Assembly: GCA_022360095.1 (NCBI GenBank)
Contig: JAKSDK010000872.1
Location: 1-54,261, forward strand
Direction of reading: 5' to 3'
Source of the DNA: Phycisphaerales bacterium
Lineage (GTDB): Bacteria; Planctomycetota; Phycisphaerae; UBA1845; UTPLA1
Length of the DNA stretch: 54,261 nt
Positions 9,730-18,000 of this stretch are shown piece by piece. The notes below the pieces were generated by a model that saw only the letters and a list, made by a program, of their open reading frames with translations, was not told the origin of the DNA and did not search any database. Both the position numbers and the translations under genes were made by a program. Position 1 is the stretch's first letter. Every line of letters begins with the position of its first letter.

Positions 9730-10182
9730 TCAATACGACGGCAACGTCACCCGTCCAAACCAGTACACCCCCAATTCCCGAATGCAATGAAAAAAGCCTG
9801 CCGCATTCAATGGCTTTGTAATATAGGATTTGCAGCCCAGGTCGTAGGTTTTGCGAACATCGTCCTCATGGTTTGACGTCGTCAGCACCACGACCGGGAT
9901 ACTGCGTAGATATTGATCTGTCTGCATTTGTTGCAGCACTTGCTTCCCGTCGAGCCTGGGCATGTTTAGATCAAGCAGCAGGAGGTCCGGCCTCGGCGAT
10001 TCTGTAGGATCAGCATACTGGCCTCGACGATTGAGGTAGTTCATCGCCGCTTCGCCGTCCGGCACGATGTGAAGATCTACGCCGAATGTGTTTTTCTGCA
10101 TCGCGCGTCGTGTCAATTCCTGATCACCAGGATCATCTTCCGCCAGCAAGACGACGGCTGGTCTTCCATACTCTCCGGCCAT
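9730..10182 (-). CDS. Rcp1-like response regulator, copy 2
   Basis: 150 residues with the Rcp1-type receiver layout: AEDDPGDQELTRRA at the start, phospho-acceptor D71 in LLLDLNMP, LTTS, and YITKP with a CIRELG-YWF C-terminal helix. Rcp1-type regulators typically partner Cph1/PAS kinases whose dimerisation box reads SHDLQEPL, exactly what the upstream kinase has. It is a tandem paralogue of 10194-10646, most positions identical by eye, separated from it by 11 bases. AAGGA precedes the ATG. It has no output domain. Confidence 0.9.
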   Translation of the reverse strand: MAGEYGRPAVVLLAEDDPGDQELTRRAMQKNTFGVDLHIVPDGEAAMNYLNRRGQYADPTESPRPDLLLLDLNMPRLDGKQVLQQMQTDQYLRSIPVVVLTTSNHEDDVRKTYDLGCKSYITKPLNAAGFFHCIRELGVYWFGRVTLPSY

Positions 10183-10193
10183 TTTGAGAATCC

Positions 10194-10646
10194 TTAATAA
10201 GACGGCAATGTGACAAGTTCAAACCAATACAGCCCTAATTCTCGAATACATTTGAAAAAACCCTCCGCATCCACCGGTTTGGTGATATAGGATTTGCAAC
10301 CGAGATCATACGTACGGAGAACGTCCTCATCCTGGCTCGACGTCGTCAGGACCACGACAGGGATACGGCTCAAGTCGGCGTCCGCCCGCATTTGCTCCAA
10401 CACCTGCTTGCCGTCCAGTTTGGGCATGTTCAGATCGAGCAACAGGAGATCCGGCCTGGGCGAGTTGGCCGCATCAGCAAACTGACCTCGTTGCTTTAGA
10501 TAGTCCATCGTCGCTTCCCCATCCGGAACGATGTGAAGATCGATATCGAATACGTCTTCTTGCAGTCCACGTCGCGTCAACTCCTGATCGCCTGGGTCAT
10601 CCTCCGCTAACAGGACGACAGCAGGTCTTCCTTTTCGATTTGGCAT
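10194..10646 (-). CDS. Rcp1-like response regulator, copy 1
   Basis: 150 residues with the same layout as its neighbour: D16-D17, phospho-acceptor D71 in LLLDLNMPKLDG, LTTS, and K in YITKP. The ATG has AAGGAGG seven bases upstream. The first 40 bases overlap the 3' end of the membrane kinase gene, which indicates translational coupling and points to that kinase as the direct phosphodonor. It differs from copy 2 mostly in the first helix and the segment before the phospho-acceptor, as expected of a tandem duplicate whose partner surfaces may have diverged. Confidence 0.92.
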   Translation of the reverse strand: MPNRKGRPAVVLLAEDDPGDQELTRRGLQEDVFDIDLHIVPDGEATMDYLKQRGQFADAANSPRPDLLLLDLNMPKLDGKQVLEQMRADADLSRIPVVVLTTSSQDEDVLRTYDLGCKSYITKPVDAEGFFKCIRELGLYWFELVTLPSY

Positions 10647-13600
10647 TGTCGGGCCTCCTTTTTGCCAAGAATCGTGAATTTGAAATGGGCACCCTTGCCC
10701 GGTTCAGATTCAACCCAGATATGTCCGCCGTGTCGCTCAACGGCCTTACGACATATTGCTAATCCAATCCCCGTCCCCTCGAACTCGGTACGTCCATGCA
10801 GTCGCTTGAACGGAGCAAAGACCTGCTCCAAATATTCCGATTTCATTCCGATGCCGTTGTCGCGCACGCCGAAGATCCACTCGCCTTCGATCACTTCCGA
10901 GGTGATTCGAACCGCAGGCCTTTGATCGGGAGGAATGAATTTCAAGGCGTTGCTGATGAGATTCTGGTAAAGCTGAGTCAAAAGCGTCTGATCGCCAAAC
11001 ACGACCGGCAAATCGTCCCGTGTAATCTGGGCGTCGGTTTCCTCGATTCTTGCGGCGAGGGAATTGATCGCCTGATCCACACACACGTTCAGATCCATCC
11101 TTTTCTTGTCGAGGTCGGACCGGCCGGCCCGGGAAAGCTTCAGCAAATCTTGGACGAGCGTCTGCATTCGCCTGGCGGCATCGGTGATGAAGCCGAGGTC
11201 CTCCGCAGCCCTCTTCGGCAGATTGCCGCCAATGTCTGTTTCCAGCAGCTTGCTGAAGGAGACCAGTTTGCGAAGCGGCTCCTGCAGGTCGTGGCTCGCG
11301 ACGTAGGTGAATTCACCGAGTTCACGGTTCTTCCTTATCAGTTCCTCATTTTGCTCGTTCAGTTCGGCCTCTGCCCGATTGCGTTCGGTGACATCTCGCA
11401 CAATTCCGGCGAAGACGATTTCACCGCCTTCGATCTCCACCTGACTGACGGCAAGGTCCATCGGAAACGTCGAGCCGTCCTTGCGGAGGCCCACGACCTC
11501 GCGCCCGCTGCCGATGATCTTTGCGTCTCCTGTTCGGAGGAAATTCTCGAGATAGCCGTCATGCTCCTCGGAATAAGGGGACGGCATCAAGCAATTGACG
11601 TTGCGGTCCAAGACCTCAGCTTCCGTATAGCCGAACATCGTCTCGGCGGCATTGTTATACGAAAGGATACTCCCGCGTTCGTCGATCGTGATGATTCCGT
11701 CAACGGCAGTCGTCAAGACAGAACGCATCATCGACTCGCTCTTTTGCAATGCCGCACTTCTCCGTCCGAGTTCAATTCCTGCTTCTTTACGTTCCGAAAC
11801 ATCGCGCACAATTCCGGCGAAGACGATCTCCCCCTCGATCTCCACCTGGCTGACTGCAAGGTCCATCGGAAACGTCGAACCGTCCTTGCGAAGGCCGACG
11901 ACTTCACGTCCGATCCCGATGATTTTCCTTTCACCGGTTCGGAGGAAATTCGCGATATAGCCGTCATGTTCCTCGGCATAAGGCGACGGCATCAGGCCAT
12001 TGACGTTGCGGCCCAGAACCTCCGCTTCCGAGTAACCGAACATCGTTTCGGCAGCATTGTTAAACGAAAGGATGCTACCGCGTTCGTTGATCGTGATGAT
12101 TGCATCAACGGCGGTCGTCAACACGGAGCGCTTTATCGACTCGCTTTTACGCAACGCCACATTTCTACGTGCAAGTTCGGATTCCGCCTGTTTACGTTCG
12201 GTAACATCGCGCACGAATCCGGCGAAGACGATTTCGCCTTCGATCCCCACCTGGCTGACGGCAAGGTCCATCGGAAACGTGGAGCCGTCCTTGCGAAGGC
12301 CGTCGACCTCGCGCCCGATTCCGATGATTTTCCTTTCACCAGTCCGGAGGAAATTCGCGAGGTAACCGTCATGCTCGTCGGCGTAAGGCGACGGCATCAG
12401 GCAATTGACGTTGCGGCCCAGAACCTCCGCTTCCGCGTAACCGAACATCGTCTCAGCAGAGTTGTTAAACGACAGGATACTCCCTCGTCCGTCGATCGTA
12501 ATGATTCCATCGACGGCGGTGGCCAGGACAGACTGCGTCTTTGAATCACTTTTGTGCAGCGCTATGTTCCTGCGCGCGAGTTCAGCCTCCGCCTTCTGTC
12601 GCGATTTTCGCATTGCGTTGAACGACTCCGTGAGCCTACCTAACTCGTCATTGCAGATGACAGGGATGTCGTCGTTGAGTCGTCCGTCCGCCAACTCCTC
12701 TGTCGCTCGCACCAGGACCGAGATCGGGTGCGTGATGCGATTTGCATTGCGCCGGGATACGAATACTGCAGCGAACAGCCCACCCAGGATCAACGCGAGT
12801 GAAATAAACACCGCGACATTGCTAATCTTCGTGACGACGGCCGCTTCATTTGCCATGAGCTCGCGCTGGCTTGTGGACATGGCTTTCAGCAGCTTACTTG
12901 ACTTTGCTGCGCGCGGCGCAGCCTCTGTCGCAAGCAGGTGGTTGGCAATGTTCCAGTTCTCTGACTTTCGAATGGCGGTGACTTCACTTGCAAGTGGCTC
13001 ATAGGCGCTCAGCTTGTCCTTGATCCGCGCCAGCAACGAACGCTGTTCCGAAGTGAGTAAATCGCGGGACGCTTCCAGGCTCTTCAGCCGCTGACCCGCG
13101 ATTTCAAGGTGCATGCGAAACTCCTGCTCGTCCGCATCGCGGGCATGATTGACGAAATTGTACAAGTCATGCGCGGCTCTCGTGAACATGCCGCGGAAAT
13201 CCGCCATCGCTGCCAGAAGTAACTTGCGGTCGGTACTCGGCAATCCCTTCTCAAGCTCGATCAGATTGCTGATCGTCAAGAATATCTCATCATCGATGGG
13301 ATGCACTTTCTCCCAGAACAAGGAACGCGCCGGCTCATTGCCGGGCGTCTGCGCGACGTCCTCGATCCGCTGCTGCGCACGGTTCAATTCATCGAGAATC
13401 TGCGTCACGCTCGCAAAGCGAACGGTGTTTTTGGGCTCTGTCCAGTCTTCACTCAACTCACGGAGTCTGCCCAGTGCCGGCAGGATCTCCTCGTCCCATG
13501 CTCGTACTCGCTCCTCTTTGAAAGCCGGATCGCCAAGCACCATCCATCCGCGCAGACCCGCGAGGGAGCGCTGGAGTCCACCGAGGGCGAGCATCGAAGC

Positions 13601-13810
13601 GTCTGAAGTCGGCCCACGCACATTGGCTAGACGAATCGCACTGGACCGCAACCACACGATTGTTGCCAGGCTGACGGCGAGCATGACAACGCCAATGACG
13701 GCGACGGTCAGATGGGAGCGCAGCAGTTTGGTGTAAAGCCTATCTCCACGCACCTCCTGGCCAATCGTGGCATCTTGACCTTGCACTTGATCGCTGTATT
13801 GATTCATCAT
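10607..13810 (-). CDS. Membrane histidine kinase with three FixL-like PAS domains
   Basis: 1067 residues. TM1 is at about 33-54; a helical extracytoplasmic sensor of about 275 residues follows; TM2 is at about 331-352; then HAMP at about 353-405. Three PAS domains lie at about 427-537, 562-672 and 697-807. HisKA has H840 in ASHDLQEPL, and HATPase_c has N954, DNGIG at 984-988 and GTGIGL. Each PAS contains HDGY (H480, H615, H750) followed exactly 20 residues later by Arg (R500, R635, R770). That spacing matches the haem ligand H200 and R220 of Bradyrhizobium FixL. This suggests haem-based gas or redox sensing in addition to a periplasmic signal (inference). The dimerisation box is of the Cph1 class, which suits the Rcp1-like receivers next to it. 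It is the first gene of the operon; GAGGT lies six bases before the ATG. Confidence 0.92.
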   Translation of the reverse strand: MMNQYSDQVQGQDATIGQEVRGDRLYTKLLRSHLTVAVIGVVMLAVSLATIVWLRSSAIRLANVRGPTSDASMLALGGLQRSLAGLRGWMVLGDPAFKEERVRAWDEEILPALGRLRELSEDWTEPKNTVRFASVTQILDELNRAQQRIEDVAQTPGNEPARSLFWEKVHPIDDEIFLTISNLIELEKGLPSTDRKLLLAAMADFRGMFTRAAHDLYNFVNHARDADEQEFRMHLEIAGQRLKSLEASRDLLTSEQRSLLARIKDKLSAYEPLASEVTAIRKSENWNIANHLLATEAAPRAAKSSKLLKAMSTSQRELMANEAAVVTKISNVAVFISLALILGGLFAAVFVSRRNANRITHPISVLVRATEELADGRLNDDIPVICNDELGRLTESFNAMRKSRQKAEAELARRNIALHKSDSKTQSVLATAVDGIITIDGRGSILSFNNSAETMFGYAEAEVLGRNVNCLMPSPYADEHDGYLANFLRTGERKIIGIGREVDGLRKDGSTFPMDLAVSQVGIEGEIVFAGFVRDVTERKQAESELARRNVALRKSESIKRSVLTTAVDAIITINERGSILSFNNAAETMFGYSEAEVLGRNVNGLMPSPYAEEHDGYIANFLRTGERKIIGIGREVVGLRKDGSTFPMDLAVSQVEIEGEIVFAGIVRDVSERKEAGIELGRRSAALQKSESMMRSVLTTAVDGIITIDERGSILSYNNAAETMFGYTEAEVLDRNVNCLMPSPYSEEHDGYLENFLRTGDAKIIGSGREVVGLRKDGSTFPMDLAVSQVEIEGGEIVFAGIVRDVTERNRAEAELNEQNEELIRKNRELGEFTYVASHDLQEPLRKLVSFSKLLETDIGGNLPKRAAEDLGFITDAARRMQTLVQDLLKLSRAGRSDLDKKRMDLNVCVDQAINSLAARIEETDAQITRDDLPVVFGDQTLLTQLYQNLISNALKFIPPDQRPAVRITSEVIEGEWIFGVRDNGIGMKSEYLEQVFAPFKRLHGRTEFEGTGIGLAICRKAVERHGGHIWVESEPGKGAHFKFTILGKKEARQCQIEKEDLLSSC
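11375..12580 (-). repeat. Three tandem 405-bp coding repeats (PAS units)
   Basis: Units at 12176-12580, 11771-12175 and 11375-11770 each encode one PAS domain plus its linker. The period is exactly 135 codons between units 1 and 2 and between 2 and 3; the third unit carries one extra Gly codon. Protein identity between units is very high by eye, and long stretches are also identical at DNA level (for example the segment encoding the GLRKDGSTFPMDLAVSQV stretch). This indicates recent duplication or ongoing gene conversion. Confidence 0.9.
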
Positions 13811-14201
13811 TGGCAGACCTCAAGTCAGATTGGCTTCAGCAAGCCGCCCAGTTCGATCTACTGAGGCTTCCACCGCTCCGACTGCCGCCCAGATTTTCTA
13901 CCATTTCATCCCCTGTGAATCACAACATGAGGCCGAAAATAGCCTCCATGGGCCAAAAAACGCTCGATTTGAGCCCCATAACAAGTTGTCAGTTTCACGG
14001 GATCGTGAGAGACGTACGGTAATCCCCAGCCCGGTTCATGTCTTACTTCGGCAATTCTGGTGAGACTTTATAGGTAAACACCCTGATTGGGTACCGGGTT
14101 TTCGAGCTTTTTGGGAAACAAAAAAATAGGAAGTCGGTGCGGAATGTATTGTAGGTTTTCTGGAGGATCACCTTGTTAGGAATATTGCGGAGGCTCTAAG
14201 G
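13811..14201. promoter_or_regulatory. Divergent intergenic region between kinase operon and receiver pair
   Basis: 391 bases without a credible gene separate the divergent minus-strand kinase operon from the plus-strand receivers, so it must hold promoters for both. The short open frames here lack ribosome sites and do not resemble proteins. GGAGG ahead of the ATG at 14202 is the ribosome site of the first plus-strand receiver. An A-rich run lies at about 14118-14130. I could not assign -35/-10 elements with confidence. Confidence 0.5.
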
Positions 14202-14588
14202 ATGAAGCGACCTGCGATTCTAATCGCGGACGATGACGGACACGTAAGGTCCGCCCTGCGGAAACGACTTTCAGCCATGGGCTATCGGGTGATGGAATCC
14301 GACGACGGACTCGGCGTGATCAGCCACACACCGCTGGACCGGTTTGCGGCGATTATCCTCGACCATGAGATGCCGAACGGAGACGGACGTTCCATCGCCC
14401 GTGTAATTCGTCACGAAACGGACGTTCCGATTATCTTCCTCTCCGGGCAAAACCGGGAAGAGTTCCGGTCCATTACGATGCAGCTCCCGGAGGTCTATTT
14501 CCTGAAGAAGCCGTTGGATTCCGAAAAGCTGTCGGACCTGCTGGAATCCCTTGGCGCATTGCCTTGTCCCGCGACGGCCACGGCCTGA
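14202..14588 (+). CDS. Single-domain response regulator
   Basis: 128 residues. The receiver has D10-D12, phospho-acceptor D54 (ILDHEMP), FLSG with the switch Ser, and KKPLD. There is no output domain. The start codon follows a GGAGG box by about 10 bases. It is divergent from the kinase operon, with 391 bases between start codons, and is followed 46 bases later by another receiver. With that gene it likely forms a bicistron belonging functionally to the phosphorelay across the intergenic region. Confidence 0.88.
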   Translation: MKRPAILIADDDGHVRSALRKRLSAMGYRVMESDDGLGVISHTPLDRFAAIILDHEMPNGDGRSIARVIRHETDVPIIFLSGQNREEFRSITMQLPEVYFLKKPLDSEKLSDLLESLGALPCPATATA

Positions 14589-14634
14589 CACCGGCCTGCT
14601 GGCTCGCCGCCTGTGCAGAGGGAAGGGGGACACG

Positions 14635-15048
14635 ATGAAAACGGACAAACCGACTGTACTCATTGCGGATGATGACGCCGACATGATCCGTGTGATGACC
14701 AAGCGTCTCACCCATGCCGGTTTCGACGTGATCACAGCATCAAATGGCCGTGATGCCATCGCCGTTTTCGCCATACAGCCGCCCGACGTCGCATTGCTCG
14801 ACGTGCAAATGCCCGATCTCGACGGATTCAGCGTGTGTGAGCACATTCGCCGGAAAACGGCATGGGAAAACATCCCGGTGTTTTTTCTGACCGGAGCGGA
14901 GGACGGCATCATTCGCAAACACCTGCCTACGCTGACGTCCCACGTCGGAGGGAACCGCTATTTCACCAAGCCCTTTGACGGCAACGTCCTGGTGTCGCTG
15001 CTTCATAGTGCCGTGGCGCCCGGTTTTTTCCTTCCTAGTCAGCGATAA
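14635..15048 (+). CDS. Single-domain response regulator
   Basis: 137 residues from the ATG at 14635, which has GGAAGGGGGA immediately upstream. A longer frame from 14551 would overlap the previous gene and adds an unrelated Arg-rich leader, so it is rejected. Receiver motifs: D12-D14, phospho-acceptor D56 (LLDVQMP), FLTG and TKPFD. There is no output domain. It is the last gene of the plus-strand receiver pair and converges with the RHS gene, with only 26 bases between the two stops. Confidence 0.9.
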   Translation: MKTDKPTVLIADDDADMIRVMTKRLTHAGFDVITASNGRDAIAVFAIQPPDVALLDVQMPDLDGFSVCEHIRRKTAWENIPVFFLTGAEDGIIRKHLPTLTSHVGGNRYFTKPFDGNVLVSLLHSAVAPGFFLPSQR

Positions 15049-15074
15049 CGGCGGCAGGGGTTTGGCGCGCGGGA

Positions 15075-18000
15075 TCACGAGGGTGTATCAAGCGGCTCGT
15101 CAGTCCCTTTCTTGTCAAAGCAGCATTTTCGCCGACAGACTAATGGTCGAATCTCAGTGACAACCGATTCTGACCAATCATGTATATTCTGAGTGCCCCA
15201 GATTAGCGCACCAGGCACTTGGAGGCCTGCCGTCGAACTCTGTATTTGAACATGAGCCTCAAGGAGAACCCCTCTATACATATACTCATCGTTAATTCCT
15301 ATCTGCAATTGTCTAGCACAATCGGAGAAGTCGATGCTGCCGCCTGTGAATTCGCCGCTAACGCTCGAATGGGTTATCTTGATTGCAGCCGTCACCTTCG
15401 GAATCAAACCTGATAGCTTCTTCGTGATGTCGCCAAACTCAGCGGTAACATCTATGTCGATCGACTCAAAGTCACCGCGAAGGCGACCAGATGTCACCGT
15501 ACCGGTCAGACCCTCAGCACACGCGCCAGTAATGTAGGGTTGCACAGCGCGCCATTGCTTTCTTACTCTCTGGAAGATCCCGTAAGCGCTGTAGTGATCG
15601 CCCCGGCGGCCCGTAAGCGCCCACTCGGTCGTGATGTCCTTTGTTCCGGCGCCTTTAATAATCTCCCAGCCGTCTTCCTTTGGGCAGGCTTTGTCGAGCG
15701 CAGCGCTTCGTGTAACGGTTCGCTTGCCAATTGAATTTCCGGTCCGCTCCTCTCGTGGCAAGTGACGGATATCGTTAAGCCCCGCATAGTCTATATGGAA
15801 CGTAGGAGCATTGCTCACAAACTGATATGAGTTGGCACCGTCGACTTCCCCCATCGGATCCCGGTTCAACCATCGTCCCAGCCTTGGGTCGTAGTATCGG
15901 TAGCCGTAGTAGTAGTGGGTGCCGACGTTGGGCGGAAGGCGGTACTTCGTCTCGACTTCGGCATACTTCGTACTGAACCGGAACGGATTGTCGATGTCGT
16001 ACGGGCCGCTCGACGTCTGCAGGTTGCCAAACGGGTCGTACTCGTAGTGCGCGACGATGCGGCTGGCGTGCCATTCGTTGGCGGCGGAGAGGCCGAGCGA
16101 GGCATAGTCCGCCAGGTCGGTCCAGTCGATCAGCTCGCTGACATTGCCGTTGGCGTCGTAGGTGTAGATGTAATTCAGATCATCCCCGGGTGACGCGGGG
16201 GTGTCGCCGAGGTCATGGACCGCGAGCAGGCCGCCGACGCCGCCAACGCCGTGGATTCCACTCGGCGACGGGTTGCCATTCTGGCCCGACAGGTCGAGAC
16301 CCCAGGTGAAACGGCGAAGGATCTGGTACTCGGCCAACGCATCGCGTTCCATCAGGACGTTCCAGCCGTCGTAGATGAACTGCGTGTATTCCTGCGGAGT
16401 CCAGTCCGAGCCGTTCCATTGTTCATAGATGCGTCCGACGCGACGGCCCATGTAGTCATACTCGAACCGCCGGCGCCACGCGTTGATCGGCATCGGGCTA
16501 AGGTTCCGCTCGATCGCGACGAGACGATTCTCCGCATCCCAAAGATAGCGCAACCAGCCATCGGTCTCCATGTTGCCGTCACGATCGTAAGTGAAAGACT
16601 CGCTCGGGTTGGCGATGGCGGCGTACTGGTTGAGGTTGTTCGAGGCATAGGTCGTCGGTGTGCCACCGGCGACGGTGTAGTCCTCGCGGTTGCCGATGTT
16701 GTCGTAGGTGTAGTCGTAGTGCTTGGCCGTCACGGGATTGCTCGTGTCGCCGGGGTCGGTGCCGAGGTAGCGGGACGAGTCAATAATCTCGTTTCGATTA
16801 TTGTAACCCCAGAGGTCGAAGTGATGGTCTCCAAAGGCCACGCCGGTGCGGACGACGTTCTCCCGGCGGCCGGCGGCGTCGTTTTCGTAATCGTACCAGG
16901 AGACGACACTCGGCGGCGCGCCAATGTACCAGAAGTTTAAATGCATATTCACGAGCGGTCGGTTGAATTCAAACAACTTTCCAACGGCAAAGCGGATTTC
17001 AGGAGTGTCGTCGATATAGTGTATACCTGAGGTAAGGACGCCGCCCGGATTTCCAAACGTCTCGTAGAAATTGTAATTTGCCCCGTTTGTCGGGAGCCCC
17101 GGGCCGGTGATCTTGTAGAGCCGTCCGCGTATCTCGTACTCGTACTCGCTGAGGTAGTAGGCGTCGGGGTCTGTGTCGGTTCCGACCATGAGGGCATTGT
17201 ACCGGCCCGGCACTGGGTCGGTGGGGCCGTCGTAGCCGCGGCCGACGACAACACCTCCAAGCCCAAGATCTTCGGATTCGAGTTGCAGGCTCGCGTTGTA
17301 GGAGAAGGTGCGCGTGCCGATGGCGTCGGTCACTTGCTTGAGGCTGCCGAAGCGGTTGTACTGGAAGGTCACATCCGGCGTACTGTCGGAGTAGTCGATC
17401 TCGGTGAGCTCGCCAGTGTCATCGTCATAGTCGTAGTCCGTCGTAACCGCGTTGCCGCCGACCTCGCGTGACCAGATTCTCTTCGTAATCGCACCGGACC
17501 GCGTGTATTTGTACTGGACGCCTTCGCCGTCGGCGTACTTCTTCTCCTCCATTAGGCCGGTGGCCTCGTCGTAGGTCCAGATCGTCGTGTCATCCGTGCC
17601 GGGATTGGCGGGCCAGGTCGTTCCATCCCATCCCGAGCCGCCGCGGAATGTGAGCAGACGCGCCCGTTCGCCGTGGTTGCTATAACGAAGTTCGACCGGA
17701 TAAGGGACATCGCCCCAAACCCGCTTCACTTGTCCACGCGCGTTGTACTCGAATCGCGTTTCCTGATTGAGTTGGTTCTGCGTCATTTCCAGGCGGCCGG
17801 TCATGGGGTCGTAGGTGTAGGCGACCGTGTTGCTGGCCGGGTCCGCGACGGACGCGACGCGGTGGTCGGCGTTATAAGTTGTTGTGGTGGCACCGAACAT
17901 CGGATGGATGGACTTGGTTTGTCGGCCGAGCAGATCGTATTCGTAGGTCAACTTCAGACCAGTGGCCGAAGCGCTCGACTGGAGCAGGCCGTTGCGTGTG

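Noticed and set aside
10796..12544. 582-codon plus-strand frame with internal repeats
   Set aside because: Its repeats simply mirror the PAS repeats of the kinase on the other strand; no function or start signal.
11375..12580. Considered as a CRISPR-like or non-coding repeat array
   Set aside because: The 405-base period is in frame and each unit encodes a full PAS domain; there are no short direct repeats with unique spacers anywhere in the window.
14271..14918. 215-codon minus-strand frame across two receiver genes
   Set aside because: It covers two well-supported receiver genes on the other strand and has no motif.
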